From an uncultured Oribacterium sp. (GTDB lineage: Bacteria; Bacillota; Clostridia; Lachnospirales; Lachnospiraceae), in contig CAAGKO010000061.1 of NCBI GenBank assembly GCA_900770445.1, positions 1-14,582 on the forward strand: a DNA stretch of 14,582 nucleotides, in the 5' to 3' direction. The notes beneath the pieces were generated by a model. It had not been told where the DNA came from. It was given only the letters and a program-made list of their open reading frames with translations, and made no database searches. Shown in pieces: positions 7,234 through 14,581 of the stretch. The position numbers were made by a program, and so were the translations under genes. Every line of letters begins with the position of its first letter. Positions within the stretch are counted from its first letter, which is position 1.

Positions 7234-7301
7234 CGTCATTTCCTCCATAAGGTACTTTTTCAGTGATGCAGCCGGGCCACATCGCAAGTAAACCGTTTTT
7301 C

Positions 7302-7330
7302 ATTATACCATCGTACGAAGGATTTCTAAA
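7302..7330 (-). promoter_or_regulatory. Promoter of pgi
   Basis: On the minus strand TATAAT (7307 to 7302) is a perfect -10 box; TTTAGA (7330 to 7325), four of six matches to the -35 consensus, lies 17 bases upstream. The transcript would start about 60 bases before the pgi ATG. Confidence 0.65.
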
Positions 7331-7364
7331 GAGGAATGTTACGAATTTAACAGATGGGCTCCCT

Positions 7365-7373
7365 GGGGGGGGG
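7365..7373. repeat. Run of nine G in the pgi/phosphatase spacer
   Basis: Nine consecutive G residues lie in the 259-base divergent spacer, flanked by GGCTCCCT and TAATAG, outside any gene. It is the longest homopolymer G run in the window and a place where slippage or miscalling would be expected. The rest of the spacer holds the pgi promoter and an A-rich stretch (7467-7475) before the next ribosome site. Confidence 0.6.
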
Positions 7374-7492
7374 TAATAGTTCAGACCGGGAGGGGACTGG
7401 ACGATTCGAGATAAATATAACTGTATTAACCGTGCAAGCTACGTTATAGTATAGGGAGATTTTCATAAAAAAAAACGAAAGCGAGGTTCTCT

Positions 7493-8083
7493 ATGACCAT
7501 CTGGTTGACCCGTCATGGGCAGACAAATCTGAATAAGCAGCATCTCATGCAGGGGCGGACGGATGAGCCGCTGAACGAGACGGGCCGGGCGCAGGCGCGA
7601 GCGGCGCGGGCGCAGCTCGGGGATATGCGCTTCGATGCGGTTTATGCGAGTCCTCTGCAGCGTGCGATCGAAACGGGTGCCATCATCGGCGACATACCGA
7701 TGGAGGAGGTAATCATCGACGAGCGGCTGATCGAGGCGGACTTCGGGCGCTTCGAGAAGAAGGGGTACACGAAGATGAGTCTGCCGATGTCGCTGTACTG
7801 GGCGCTGCCGGAGCTTTTTCCGTGCCCGGAGAAGGATGGGGTGGAGAGCATCGCATCACTCGTCGCACGGAGCCGCTCCTTTCTCGAGGAGCTCGAGCAG
7901 AAGGACTATGAGCATGTGCTGATCGCCTGCCACGGCGGTATCATGCGGGCCCTCAGCGGATACCTCATGGATCGGAAGAACGGGATCTGCTGGCGACCGA
8001 AGCCGCGGAACTGCGAGATCCGCGTGTTCCGGGCAGAAGATGGACAGCACGCATACCTTGAAGATCTGAAAATTTCGAAGTAA
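7493..8083 (+). CDS. Histidine phosphatase family (phosphoglycerate mutase-like) protein
   Basis: A 196-residue member of the histidine phosphatase superfamily (branch 1). The catalytic RHG triad starts at residue 7 (LTRHGQTNLN), with His8 as the phosphorylated nucleophile. The second arginine is Arg57 (YASPLQRAIETG), the acid is Glu81 (LIEADFGRFE), and the second histidine is His147 (LIACHGGIMRAL). The full catalytic set is therefore present. The short length fits broad-specificity phosphatases (PhoE, CobC or GpmB-like) better than the cofactor-dependent mutase GpmA, so phosphatase activity on a small phospho-compound is likelier than a glycolytic role despite pgi next door. GCGAGG at 7481-7486 is the ribosome site. 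A TATAGT at 7445-7450 may be its -10 box, but no good -35 is seen. Confidence 0.88.
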   Translation: MTIWLTRHGQTNLNKQHLMQGRTDEPLNETGRAQARAARAQLGDMRFDAVYASPLQRAIETGAIIGDIPMEEVIIDERLIEADFGRFEKKGYTKMSLPMSLYWALPELFPCPEKDGVESIASLVARSRSFLEELEQKDYEHVLIACHGGIMRALSGYLMDRKNGICWRPKPRNCEIRVFRAEDGQHAYLEDLKISK

Positions 8084-8112
8084 TGCGCCTTCATAAAAAC
8101 GGCGCAGACTCA

Positions 8113-8137
8113 CCGGAGCAGGAAGACCTGCATCCGG
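8113..8137 (+). terminator. Strong hairpin after the phosphatase gene, poor T tail
   Basis: CCGGAGCAGG (8113-8122) pairs with CCTGCATCCGG (8127-8137) around an AAGA loop, with one bulged A. A shorter TGCGCC/GGCGCA inverted repeat (8084-8089 and 8101-8106) precedes it immediately after the stop. The following ATGATGTTCTTG is only moderately T-rich, so it may be a weak terminator or an mRNA-stabilising end. Confidence 0.4.
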
Positions 8138-8199
8138 ATGATGTTCTTGATACGATGTCTGGTAAATGCCCGTCACGTGTAAAAATGCTTGTACGGACT

Positions 8200-8290
8200 G
8201 CATAATATGCATGCATAAATGCATTTATTCGTGAATAACATGCATAAGAATGCGATTAAATACAATTTTGTGCATAAAAATACTTGCATT
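8200..8290 (+). promoter_or_regulatory. Cluster of TGCATAA motifs, ArgR-box-like operators
   Basis: Within this AT-rich stretch TGCATAA-type words recur at 8200, 8212, 8241 and 8271, with inverted forms around them. The best inverted repeat is ATGCATTTATTC (8219-8230) against GAATAACATGCAT (8233-8245), with one extra base. The last motif, TGCATAAAAATACTTGCATT (8271-8290), overlaps the -35 box of the importer promoter. AT-rich imperfect palindromes built from TGNATAA/TTATNCA are the style of ArgR/AhrC boxes in Firmicutes, which often sit in tandem before arginine and other amino-acid transport genes. The assignment to ArgR is inference; the repeat structure itself is visible. The rest of the 312-base spacer holds a hairpin on the left and the leader on the right. 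Confidence 0.5.
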
Positions 8291-8311
8291 CTCTGAAAAA
8301 TGGATTATAAT
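8284..8311 (+). promoter_or_regulatory. Promoter of the amino-acid ABC importer
   Basis: TATAAT at 8306-8311 is a perfect -10 box; TTGCAT at 8284-8289, 16 bases upstream, is a partial -35. It lies about 85 bases before the binding-protein ATG and overlaps the last ArgR-like motif, so a bound repressor would occlude it. Confidence 0.6.
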
Positions 8312-8338
8312 CTCCTCATAGTCAAAAAGCGAGAGGTT

Positions 8339-8374
8339 ATGAAAAAGCTTTTGATTTATAACCGTAATATATGA
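8339..8374 (+). other. Possible 11-codon leader ORF
   Basis: In the 5' leader of the importer mRNA, ATG 8339 opens MKKLLIYNRNI and stops at 8374, 22 bases before the binding-protein start. GAGAGG at 8331-8336 is upstream but only two bases from the ATG, which is too close for good initiation. A short AACCG/CGGTT inverted repeat (8360-8364 and 8377-8381) overlaps its end. It may be chance. Confidence 0.2.
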
Positions 8375-8395
8375 TTCGGTTTGAGGAGGATTATT

Positions 8396-9385
8396 ATGAA
8401 GAAGAACTTAGCTATTCTGATGACCACTGTTCTCGCAGCTGCTTCTCTGGCAGCCTGCGGATCATCCAGCACACCGGCGACGACGACCGCCGCTGCGACT
8501 GAGGCTGCAACCACCGCTGCCGCTGAGACGACCGCCGCAGCAGAGGACACTACCGCTGCCGCTACGGAGGCAGCGTCCGAGGGCGCTGCAGAGGGAAGCG
8601 GAGAGACCGTCGAGGTTCCGAAGGATTTCACGACCGTAAACGCTGGCAAGCTGACCGTTGCGACCTCTCCGGACTTCGCACCATATGAGTTCTACCACAT
8701 CAATGCAGATGGCACACCAGAGCTTTCCGGCTTCGATGTCGCACTCGCAAAGAGAATCGCTGAGGATCTCGGCCTCGAGGTTCAGTTCGTACCGATGGAT
8801 TTCGACGGTATCCTTATGGAGCTTCAGAGCGGCAATGTCGACCTCGGCATATCTGGTTTCTCCCCAAGCCCGGAGCGTGCAGATACCTTCGACTTCTCCG
8901 ACCTTTACTACAAGGGTGGTCAGTCCTTCGTCATCCGCAAGGCAGATCATGATAAGTATAAGGACTATGCTGCATTTGATAAGCTTCCGGTAGGTGCACA
9001 GAACGGTTCCATCCAGATGGATCTCGCGAAGGAGAACACACCGAACGCAAACATCATCGGTCTCGCAAAGGTAACCGATATCGTTTCTGAGCTCGTTTCC
9101 GGCAAGCTCGAGGGTGGCTTCATCGAGACCGCCGTCGCAGAGCAGTACATCAAGAACTATCCGGAGCTTGAAATCGCATGGGATGTTCCGTATGATACGG
9201 AGGGCTCTGCCATCGCTCTGAAGAAGGGCAGCGATCTCCTTTCGGCTGTCAACGCCGTCATCAACAACGCACTGTCCGACGGTACCATGGACAAGTACAT
9301 CGCCGACGCTCAGGAGCTTGCATCGGATGAGGGCAATGTCTATGAGGGTCAGCTCGACGCAGATGGCAAGGCTGCTTCCAACTAA
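8396..9385 (+). CDS. Amino-acid ABC transporter substrate-binding lipoprotein
   Basis: A 329-residue family 3 solute-binding lipoprotein, which captures a polar amino acid outside the membrane and hands it to the permease encoded next. The signal peptide ends in the lipobox SLAAC with Cys21 as lipid site. Residues 22-72 are a low-complexity Ala/Thr/Glu linker, common in Lachnospiraceae. The binding domain begins with LTVATSPDFAPYEFY at about 86-100, continues GFDVALAKRIAEDLGLEVQF, and has the ligand-gripping segment GISGFSPSPERADTFDFS, where Arg would hold the carboxylate. The second lobe ends TEGSAIALKKGSDLL and a C-terminal helix. ATG 8396 follows GAGGAGG (8383-8389) by six bases. Specificity cannot be read with certainty; ArgR-like sites upstream hint at a basic amino acid. 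Confidence 0.93.
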   Translation: MKKNLAILMTTVLAAASLAACGSSSTPATTTAAATEAATTAAAETTAAAEDTTAAATEAASEGAAEGSGETVEVPKDFTTVNAGKLTVATSPDFAPYEFYHINADGTPELSGFDVALAKRIAEDLGLEVQFVPMDFDGILMELQSGNVDLGISGFSPSPERADTFDFSDLYYKGGQSFVIRKADHDKYKDYAAFDKLPVGAQNGSIQMDLAKENTPNANIIGLAKVTDIVSELVSGKLEGGFIETAVAEQYIKNYPELEIAWDVPYDTEGSAIALKKGSDLLSAVNAVINNALSDGTMDKYIADAQELASDEGNVYEGQLDADGKAASN

Positions 9386-9417
9386 AACGGATTGCGACAG
9401 AAAAACTGATTCTTTTC

Positions 9418-9447
9418 TCTCCGGGGGGCTTCCCCGGGGAGATTTTT
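9418..9447 (+). terminator. Intra-operon terminator-like hairpin
   Basis: TCTCC at 9418-9422 pairs with GGAGA at 9438-9442, enclosing GGGG/CCCC paired around GGCTT, with a two-G bulge; TTTTT follows at 9443-9447. Its place between the binding-protein gene and the permease suggests partial termination, so that the binding protein is made in excess over the membrane components. Confidence 0.7.
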
Positions 9448-9482
9448 GAGTCTATATTATTTTAGAAAGGCAGGATTTACCT

Positions 9483-10262
9483 ATGACCATTAGCTGGGCC
9501 AATTTTGAGAAGTTATTTCAATACGGCACCATGTTCCAGCAGGGAATGATCGTCACCATCCTTCTGGCAGCCTGTACCGTATTCTTCGGCTTCATCCTTG
9601 CATTCTTACTTGCATTGATGCTGCTGTCGGATGTACGTCCGTTCCGTCATCTTGAGAAGATCAAGACGGATGACATCCATAAGAAGAAGCGCTATGACCG
9701 TATCGCGGCCTTCAATCCGGTACGTCTGCTGGCCAATGCTTATGTCCAGTTCGTACGGTGCACCCCGATGCTGGTTCAGATCTTCCTCGTGTACTACATC
9801 ATCTTCGGATTCGTCACCCTGCCGAAATTCACATTCTTCGGCTTCATCCAGTTCGAGCGTTTCTTCCCGGCAGCCGTCGCGATGGCACTCAACTCCGGTG
9901 GATATATGAGTGCGGTCATCCGTGGTGGTATCGAGGGCGTCGATGCCGGACAGACCGAGGCGGCCCGTTCTCTCGGCATGACGAAGTCCCAGACTATGTT
10001 CCATATCATCCTACCACAGGCGGTGAAGAACATCCTGCCGGCCGTTGCGAACGAGTTCGTGACGATCATCAAGGAGTCGTCTGTCTGCTACACCATCGGT
10101 GTACAGGACATCATGTTTAATGTAAAGAGTGTACAGTCCGCGACCTTCATCATCGCAGAGCCGCTCATCATGGCGACCTTACTGTACTTCTGCCTGTGCT
10201 TCCCGACCAGTAAGATCATCGAGTACATCGAGAGGAGGATGCGTCAAAGTGACAACCGATAA
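9483..10262 (+). CDS. Amino-acid ABC transporter permease, HisM type
   Basis: A 259-residue inner-membrane permease of the polar amino-acid importer family. Hydrophobic segments lie near residues 22-48, 96-112, 128-147, 183-200 and 221-240. The cytoplasmic EAA loop that docks with the ATPase is intact: GVDAGQTEAARSLGMTKSQT followed by MFHIILPQA, about 152-180. The family signature RCTPMLVQIFLVYY is at about 92-105. Unusually, about 28 extra residues, rich in Lys, Arg and Asp (VRPFRHLEKIKTDDIHKKKR onwards, about 51-80), lie between the first and second membrane segments. The start at 9483 has GCAGGA at 9470-9475 upstream. It overlaps the ATPase start by 14 bases, so the two are translationally coupled. 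Confidence 0.94.
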   Translation: MTISWANFEKLFQYGTMFQQGMIVTILLAACTVFFGFILAFLLALMLLSDVRPFRHLEKIKTDDIHKKKRYDRIAAFNPVRLLANAYVQFVRCTPMLVQIFLVYYIIFGFVTLPKFTFFGFIQFERFFPAAVAMALNSGGYMSAVIRGGIEGVDAGQTEAARSLGMTKSQTMFHIILPQAVKNILPAVANEFVTIIKESSVCYTIGVQDIMFNVKSVQSATFIIAEPLIMATLLYFCLCFPTSKIIEYIERRMRQSDNR

Positions 10263-11001
10263 GCCAATGATTCAGGTCCGTGGCCTGAAAATGCACTATA
10301 ACTACGGAAAGATCAAGGCCCTCGATGGCGTGGACATCGATATCAACCGGGGCGACGTCATGGTCGTGATCGGACCGTCCGGTTCCGGTAAGTCCACCTT
10401 CCTCCGGAGCCTGAACCTCCTCGAGTCGCCGACCGATGGAAGTATCATCTTCGAAGATAAGGATATCGTGAACGAGAAGATCAACCTCGATCAGTATCGT
10501 CAGAAGATGGGCATGGTGTTCCAGCACTTCAATCTCTTCCCGCATAAGACGATTCTCGAGAATCTGACGCTCGCGCCGATGATCGTGAAGCACCAGTCGA
10601 AGGAGGCGGCCGAGAAGAAGGCCCTCGAGCTGCTGGAGCGTGTCGGTCTCCGGGATCGGGCCAATGCCTATCCCGTGCAGCTGTCAGGTGGTCAGAAGCA
10701 GCGTGTCGCGATCGTGCGTGCACTCTGCATGAACCCGGAGGTGATGCTCTTCGATGAGCCGACGAGTGCGCTCGACCCGGAGATGGTCGGCGAGGTACTC
10801 GAGGTTATGAAGGAGCTCGCACATGAGGGCATGACGATGGTCTGCGTTACCCACGAGATGGGCTTCGCCCGTGAGGTGGGCAACCGCGTGGTCTTCATGG
10901 CAGATGGTAAGATCGTCGAGCAGGGAACACCGGAGCAGATTTTCGAGCATCCGGAGAGCCCGCGTCTGAAGGACTTCCTCGGGAAGGTCCTCGAGGTTTG
11001 A
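10249..11001 (+). CDS. Amino-acid ABC transporter ATPase, GlnQ/HisP type
   Basis: A 250-residue ATPase that powers the importer. Walker A is GPSGSGKST at residues 42-50, the Q loop is Gln92 (MVFQHFNLFPHKT), the signature is LSGGQ at 145-149, Walker B is VMLFDE at 165-170, the D loop is SALDPEMV and the switch is His202 (VTHEMGFAREV). All catalytic elements are present and the length is normal. The start is GTG 10249, ten bases after GAGGAGG (10232-10238); the next in-frame ATG at 10267 is too far from that site. The frame is open upstream through the permease gene, but that extension is a shadow of the permease in another frame. The FLRSLNLLESPTDG segment is typical of polar amino-acid uptake ATPases. 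Confidence 0.95.
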   Translation: MTTDKPMIQVRGLKMHYNYGKIKALDGVDIDINRGDVMVVIGPSGSGKSTFLRSLNLLESPTDGSIIFEDKDIVNEKINLDQYRQKMGMVFQHFNLFPHKTILENLTLAPMIVKHQSKEAAEKKALELLERVGLRDRANAYPVQLSGGQKQRVAIVRALCMNPEVMLFDEPTSALDPEMVGEVLEVMKELAHEGMTMVCVTHEMGFAREVGNRVVFMADGKIVEQGTPEQIFEHPESPRLKDFLGKVLEV

Positions 11002-11010
11002 TTTTATAAC

Positions 11011-11048
11011 AAAGCGACGTTTGCACTGTTTTCGCAGGCGTCGCTTTT
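11011..11048 (+). terminator. Terminator of the importer operon
   Basis: AAAGCGACG (11011-11019) and CGTCGCTTT (11039-11047) are perfect nine-base arms; TTTT at 11045-11048 forms the tail. It lies ten bases after the ATPase stop. A TATACT at 11052-11057 just beyond may be the -10 box for the next gene, without a convincing -35. Confidence 0.7.
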
Positions 11049-11088
11049 GTGTATACTACTATATGAAAATTTATAAGGAGGTTTCATC

Positions 11089-12525
11089 ATGGAGGATCAG
11101 AAGAGGGCTGCGCTGTCGTTCATCGAGCAGCATAAGGATATATTTACTGGTGTGGCGGACTATATCTGGGCGCATCCGGAGCTGAGTCTGAAGGAGTTCC
11201 AGTGTGCGACGTACTATGAGAAGGTGCTCGAGGAGGGTGGCTTCACGGTGGAGAAGGGTGTCGATGGCATCGAGACGGCATTTACCGGAAGCTATGGTTC
11301 GGGTCATCCGGTCATCGGTATCCTCGGTGAGTTCGATGCACTGTCCGGTCTCAGCCAGGCGTGTGGCGCGACGGAGCATCATCCGATCGTAGAGGGCGGC
11401 GCAGGGCATGGCTGTGGCCACAATATGTTAGGCGCAGGTGCATTGACCGCGGCGTTTGCGGTGAAGAACTACCTCGAGACGAGCGGTCACGAGGGCACGG
11501 TGATCTTCTTCGGCTGTCCGGGTGAAGAGGGCGGTGCGGCGAAAGCCTTCATGGCGCGCGACAACATGTGGCGTTCCCTCGATGCTGCGTTCTGCTGGCA
11601 TCCGGAGGATGTCAATGAGGTAAAGACCGGTACGAACAACTCGACGATTCAGGTGATGTATACCTTCCATGGCCGCTCTGCACATGCGGCAGGCGATCCG
11701 GAGAATGGCCGTTCGGCGCTGGATGCGGTGGAACTTATGAACACGGGCGTACAGTACCTGCGTGAGCACATGAAGTCTGAGTGCCGCGTGCACTATGCCA
11801 TCACGGATGCCGGTGGAATCTCACCGAATGTCGTCCAGGATCATGCGACGGTGCTCTACATGGTGCGTGCCATCAGCGTACGGGATTGTGTCGAGCTCCG
11901 GAAGCGTGTGGATAAGATCGCGGAGGGCGCAGCCCTGATGACCGAGACGACGTTTGAACGTACTTTTATCGATGGTACGGCGGATCTGGTGCCGAACTTC
12001 GCACTGGAGAAGGTGCTGTACGATAATTTCGCCCAGGTGGAGCTTCCGAGCTATACCGAGGAGGAGCTTCAGTTCGCTGCGAAGGTGCATGCGACCTGTC
12101 CGGTCAATACCGCACCGGGCTTCGCATCGACCCTCGATGATGCAATCCGGGAGTACAGTGAGGAGAAGTCGCAGCACGGTACGATGCCGATCAACAACTA
12201 CCTCATGCCGCTCTACCACAGCACGGCGTTCTGCGCCGGCTCCACCGATGTCGGGGATGTTTCCTGGCAGACACCGACCGCACAGATCCACTGCGCAGGT
12301 TTCGTCAGCGGTGCGCCGGGCCACAGCTGGCAGAATGTTTCCTGCGGCGGTTCGAGCATCGGCCACAAGGCCCTGCTTCTCGCCGGCAAGGTCCTCGCAC
12401 TCAGCGCCATCGACCTTTACGAGAAGCCGGAGCTGCTGAAGGAAGCGAGAGCAGAGTTTGAGAAGCGCACCGCGAGCGGCTATGTATGTCCGATCGAAGA
12501 GGGCGCGAAGCCGATATCCATCTGA
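11089..12525 (+). CDS. M20 family amidohydrolase, AbgB-like
   Basis: A 478-residue metal-dependent amidohydrolase of the M20 peptidase family, closest in layout and length to AbgB, a subunit of p-aminobenzoyl-glutamate hydrolase. The N-terminal WAHPELSLKEF is at 27-37. Metal ligands are seen in GHGCGHN (106-112: Cys109 and His111), Glu146-Glu147 in CPGEEGG, and His171 in CWHPED. The dimerisation lid begins FHGRSAHAAGDPENGRSALD (193-212), and C-terminal GAPGHSWQNVSCGGSS would carry the last ligand histidine. There is no signal peptide, so it acts in the cytoplasm. AAGGAGG at 11075-11081 fits the ATG well. Substrates could be aminobenzoyl-glutamate, N-acyl amino acids or dipeptides. It directly follows an amino-acid importer, so the pair may import and cleave the same compound. 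Confidence 0.92.
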   Translation: MEDQKRAALSFIEQHKDIFTGVADYIWAHPELSLKEFQCATYYEKVLEEGGFTVEKGVDGIETAFTGSYGSGHPVIGILGEFDALSGLSQACGATEHHPIVEGGAGHGCGHNMLGAGALTAAFAVKNYLETSGHEGTVIFFGCPGEEGGAAKAFMARDNMWRSLDAAFCWHPEDVNEVKTGTNNSTIQVMYTFHGRSAHAAGDPENGRSALDAVELMNTGVQYLREHMKSECRVHYAITDAGGISPNVVQDHATVLYMVRAISVRDCVELRKRVDKIAEGAALMTETTFERTFIDGTADLVPNFALEKVLYDNFAQVELPSYTEEELQFAAKVHATCPVNTAPGFASTLDDAIREYSEEKSQHGTMPINNYLMPLYHSTAFCAGSTDVGDVSWQTPTAQIHCAGFVSGAPGHSWQNVSCGGSSIGHKALLLAGKVLALSAIDLYEKPELLKEARAEFEKRTASGYVCPIEEGAKPISI

Positions 12526-12541
12526 TTTTACGGAGATTTCT

Positions 12542-14395
12542 ATGTACGAAGGATTTTTACCGGTCAACCGGGAAGATATGCTGGAACGTGGCTGGACACA
12601 GCCGGATTTCGTCTATGTGATGGGTGACGCCTATGTGGACCACTCCAGCTTCGGTCCCGCCATCATCTCCCGTGTGCTCGAAGCACACGGCTATAAGGTC
12701 GCGATGCTGCCGCAACCGGACTGGAACGATCCTTCGTCCGTGATGGAGTTCGGGGAGCCGAGGCTCGGCTTCCTCGTGTCCGGCGGCAACATGGATTCCA
12801 TGGTGAATCACTACACTGTCGCGAAGCATCATCGGAAGACCGACTCCTATACACCGGGCGGTGTCATGGGCAAGCGTCCGGACCGCGCGGTGACGGTTTA
12901 CTGCAACCTGATTCGAAAAAGCTATAAGCATACCCCGATCATCATCGGCGGCATCGAGGCGAGCCTGCGCCGGCTCGCACACTATGACTACTGGTCTGAC
13001 CGTGTGCGCCGTTCCGTGCTCCTCGACAGTGGTGCCGACCTCCTGTCCTACGGCATGGGCGAGCACAGTATCGTCGAGATCGCAGATGCCCTTAATTCCG
13101 GCCTCGAGGTGAAGGACATCACCTGGATCTCCGGTACGGTCTATAAAACGCGCTACGAGGATGAAATCTACGATGCCATCCGCCTCCCGGACTATGAGGA
13201 GATCACCGCCGATAAGCGGAAGTATGCGGAGAGCTTCGCCATCCAGTACCGGAACACGGATCCGATCATCGCAAAGCGTATCTACGAGTGCTATGACGGC
13301 GCGATGTTTGTCGTTCAGAACCCGCCGGCAGCACCGCTTTCACAGATGGAGATGGATGATGTCTATGCCCTTCCGTTTATGCGTGCATGGCATTCGATGT
13401 ACGATGCAGCGGGCGGCATCCCGGCTTTCGGTGAGATCAAGGAAAGCATCACCCAGGCCCGCGGCTGCTTCGGTGAGTGTAATTTCTGTGCCCTCACCAT
13501 GCATCAGGGGCGTATCGTGCAGTGCCGCTCCCACGAAAGCGTTCTCGAGGAGGCGAAGGAGATCACGCAGGATAAGGAGTTCAAGGGCTACATCTTCGAC
13601 GTCGGTGGTCCGACCGCCGAGTTCCGTGGACCATCCTGCGAGAAGCAGCTCACGAAGGGCACCTGTGTCGGTCGCAAATGTCTCTGGCCGGAGCCATGCA
13701 AGAACCTGAAGGTCGATCACAGCGACTATGTGAAGCTGCTCCGCGAAGTGCGTTCGCTGCCGGGCGTGAAGAAGGTCTTCATCCGATCCGGTTTCCGCTT
13801 CGATTACCTCATGGCAGACCCGAATAAGGAGTTTCTCCGCGAGATCTGCCAGTATCACGTCTCCGGACAGATGCGTGTGGCACCGGAGCACGTCTCCGAC
13901 GGCGTACTGAAGGAGATGGGCAAGCCGAAGGTCGAGGTCTATAACAGCTTCGTGAAGGAATTTGAGAAAATCAACCGCGAGCTGGGACTCAAGCAGTATA
14001 TCGTACCGTATCTCATGTCCAGCCACCCGGGCTCCACACTGAAGGATGCGATCAAGCTCGCGGAGTACATCCGTGACATGGGCTACATCCCGGAGCAGGT
14101 ACAGGATTTCTACCCGACTCCGGGCACCGTGTCCACGACCATGTACTACACCGGCCTCAATCCGCTTACGATGGAGAAGGTCTACGTGCCACGGAATCCG
14201 CATGAGAAGGCGATGCAGCGCGCCCTCATCCAGTACCGGAACCCGGAGAACTACGAGCTCGTGAAGGAAGCGCTCCTCCGGGAGCACCGCGAAGACCTCA
14301 TCGGCTTCGACCCGGGTTGCCTCATCCGACCGCGGAAGACCGCCACGAAAACCGCCTCCGGTCATAATCGACGACGCAGCCAGAGGAAACGGTAG
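12542..14395 (+). CDS. ygiQ: YgiQ family radical SAM protein
   Basis: A 617-residue protein of the YgiQ family. The N-terminal part (MYEGFLPVNREDMLERGWTQ, then a cobalamin-binding-like fold with GGIEASLRRLAHYDYW near 140-155) precedes the radical SAM core. The Fe-S motif CFGECNFC has Cys309, Cys313 and Cys316 in the canonical CxxxCxxC spacing. A second cysteine group, CVGRKCLWPEPC, follows, then VAPEHVSD, SSHPGST and the YgiQ-typical VQDFYPTPGTVSTTMYYTG. The C terminus is very basic. The reaction is not established for the family. The ATG at 12542 has CGGAG at 12531-12535 and lies 16 bases after the M20 stop, so the two genes are likely co-transcribed; the frame is open further upstream but only as an overlap with the M20 gene. 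Confidence 0.95.
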   Translation: MYEGFLPVNREDMLERGWTQPDFVYVMGDAYVDHSSFGPAIISRVLEAHGYKVAMLPQPDWNDPSSVMEFGEPRLGFLVSGGNMDSMVNHYTVAKHHRKTDSYTPGGVMGKRPDRAVTVYCNLIRKSYKHTPIIIGGIEASLRRLAHYDYWSDRVRRSVLLDSGADLLSYGMGEHSIVEIADALNSGLEVKDITWISGTVYKTRYEDEIYDAIRLPDYEEITADKRKYAESFAIQYRNTDPIIAKRIYECYDGAMFVVQNPPAAPLSQMEMDDVYALPFMRAWHSMYDAAGGIPAFGEIKESITQARGCFGECNFCALTMHQGRIVQCRSHESVLEEAKEITQDKEFKGYIFDVGGPTAEFRGPSCEKQLTKGTCVGRKCLWPEPCKNLKVDHSDYVKLLREVRSLPGVKKVFIRSGFRFDYLMADPNKEFLREICQYHVSGQMRVAPEHVSDGVLKEMGKPKVEVYNSFVKEFEKINRELGLKQYIVPYLMSSHPGSTLKDAIKLAEYIRDMGYIPEQVQDFYPTPGTVSTTMYYTGLNPLTMEKVYVPRNPHEKAMQRALIQYRNPENYELVKEALLREHREDLIGFDPGCLIRPRKTATKTASGHNRRRSQRKR

Positions 14396-14461
14396 TCACT
14401 GTTCAGGCGTGGCTCGGCGGACGGCAGCCGGAAGCACAGTACTTCGAGACCGGTTCAATCT

Positions 14462-14581
14462 AAGCCGGGGACCCTAAGCGGCACTAGGCCCTCTGCAATC
14501 ACTGAGTTTTCTTTATGAAAACTCAGCGTTGCAGAGGGTGCTAAGGAAAAAGTACCAAGTGCCGCTAAGGGGACCCGGCTT
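14462..14581. repeat. 120-base imperfect palindrome, possible mobile hairpin element or structured RNA
   Basis: The outer arms at 14462-14485 and 14558-14581 are inverted copies matching at 21 of 24 positions. Inside them CCCTCTGCAA (14489-14498) pairs with TTGCAGAGGG (14529-14538), and CTGAGTTTTC (14502-14511) pairs perfectly with GAAAACTCAG (14517-14526) around a TTTAT loop. The two sides differ: three bases join the left arms, while 19 join the right arms and can form a small side hairpin (GGTGCT with AGTACC around AAGGAAAA). No T tract follows, so it is not an ordinary terminator. It starts 66 bases after ygiQ, and the window stops one base after the right arm, so flanking target duplications cannot be judged. 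Confidence 0.75.

Noticed and set aside
8459..8615. Repetitive Ala/Thr/Glu codons as a possible repeat array
   Set aside because: It is the low-complexity linker of the binding lipoprotein, not a DNA repeat; no CRISPR-like regular spacing occurs anywhere in the window.
10129..10248. N-terminal extension of the ABC ATPase by 40 residues
   Set aside because: This part is the permease gene read in another frame; the ATPase domain begins normally after the GTG at 10249 with a GAGGAGG site.
12458..12541. N-terminal extension of YgiQ
   Set aside because: It overlaps the M20 coding end; ATG 12542 with CGGAG upstream gives the family-typical N terminus.
13340..14365. 341-residue minus-strand open frame
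   Set aside because: It is antisense to the conserved YgiQ gene, has no recognisable domain or ribosome site, and reflects codon bias of ygiQ.
14440..14475. tRNA-like T-loop text GGTTCAATC
   Set aside because: No acceptor stem, anticodon arm or CCA-compatible fold can be built around it.
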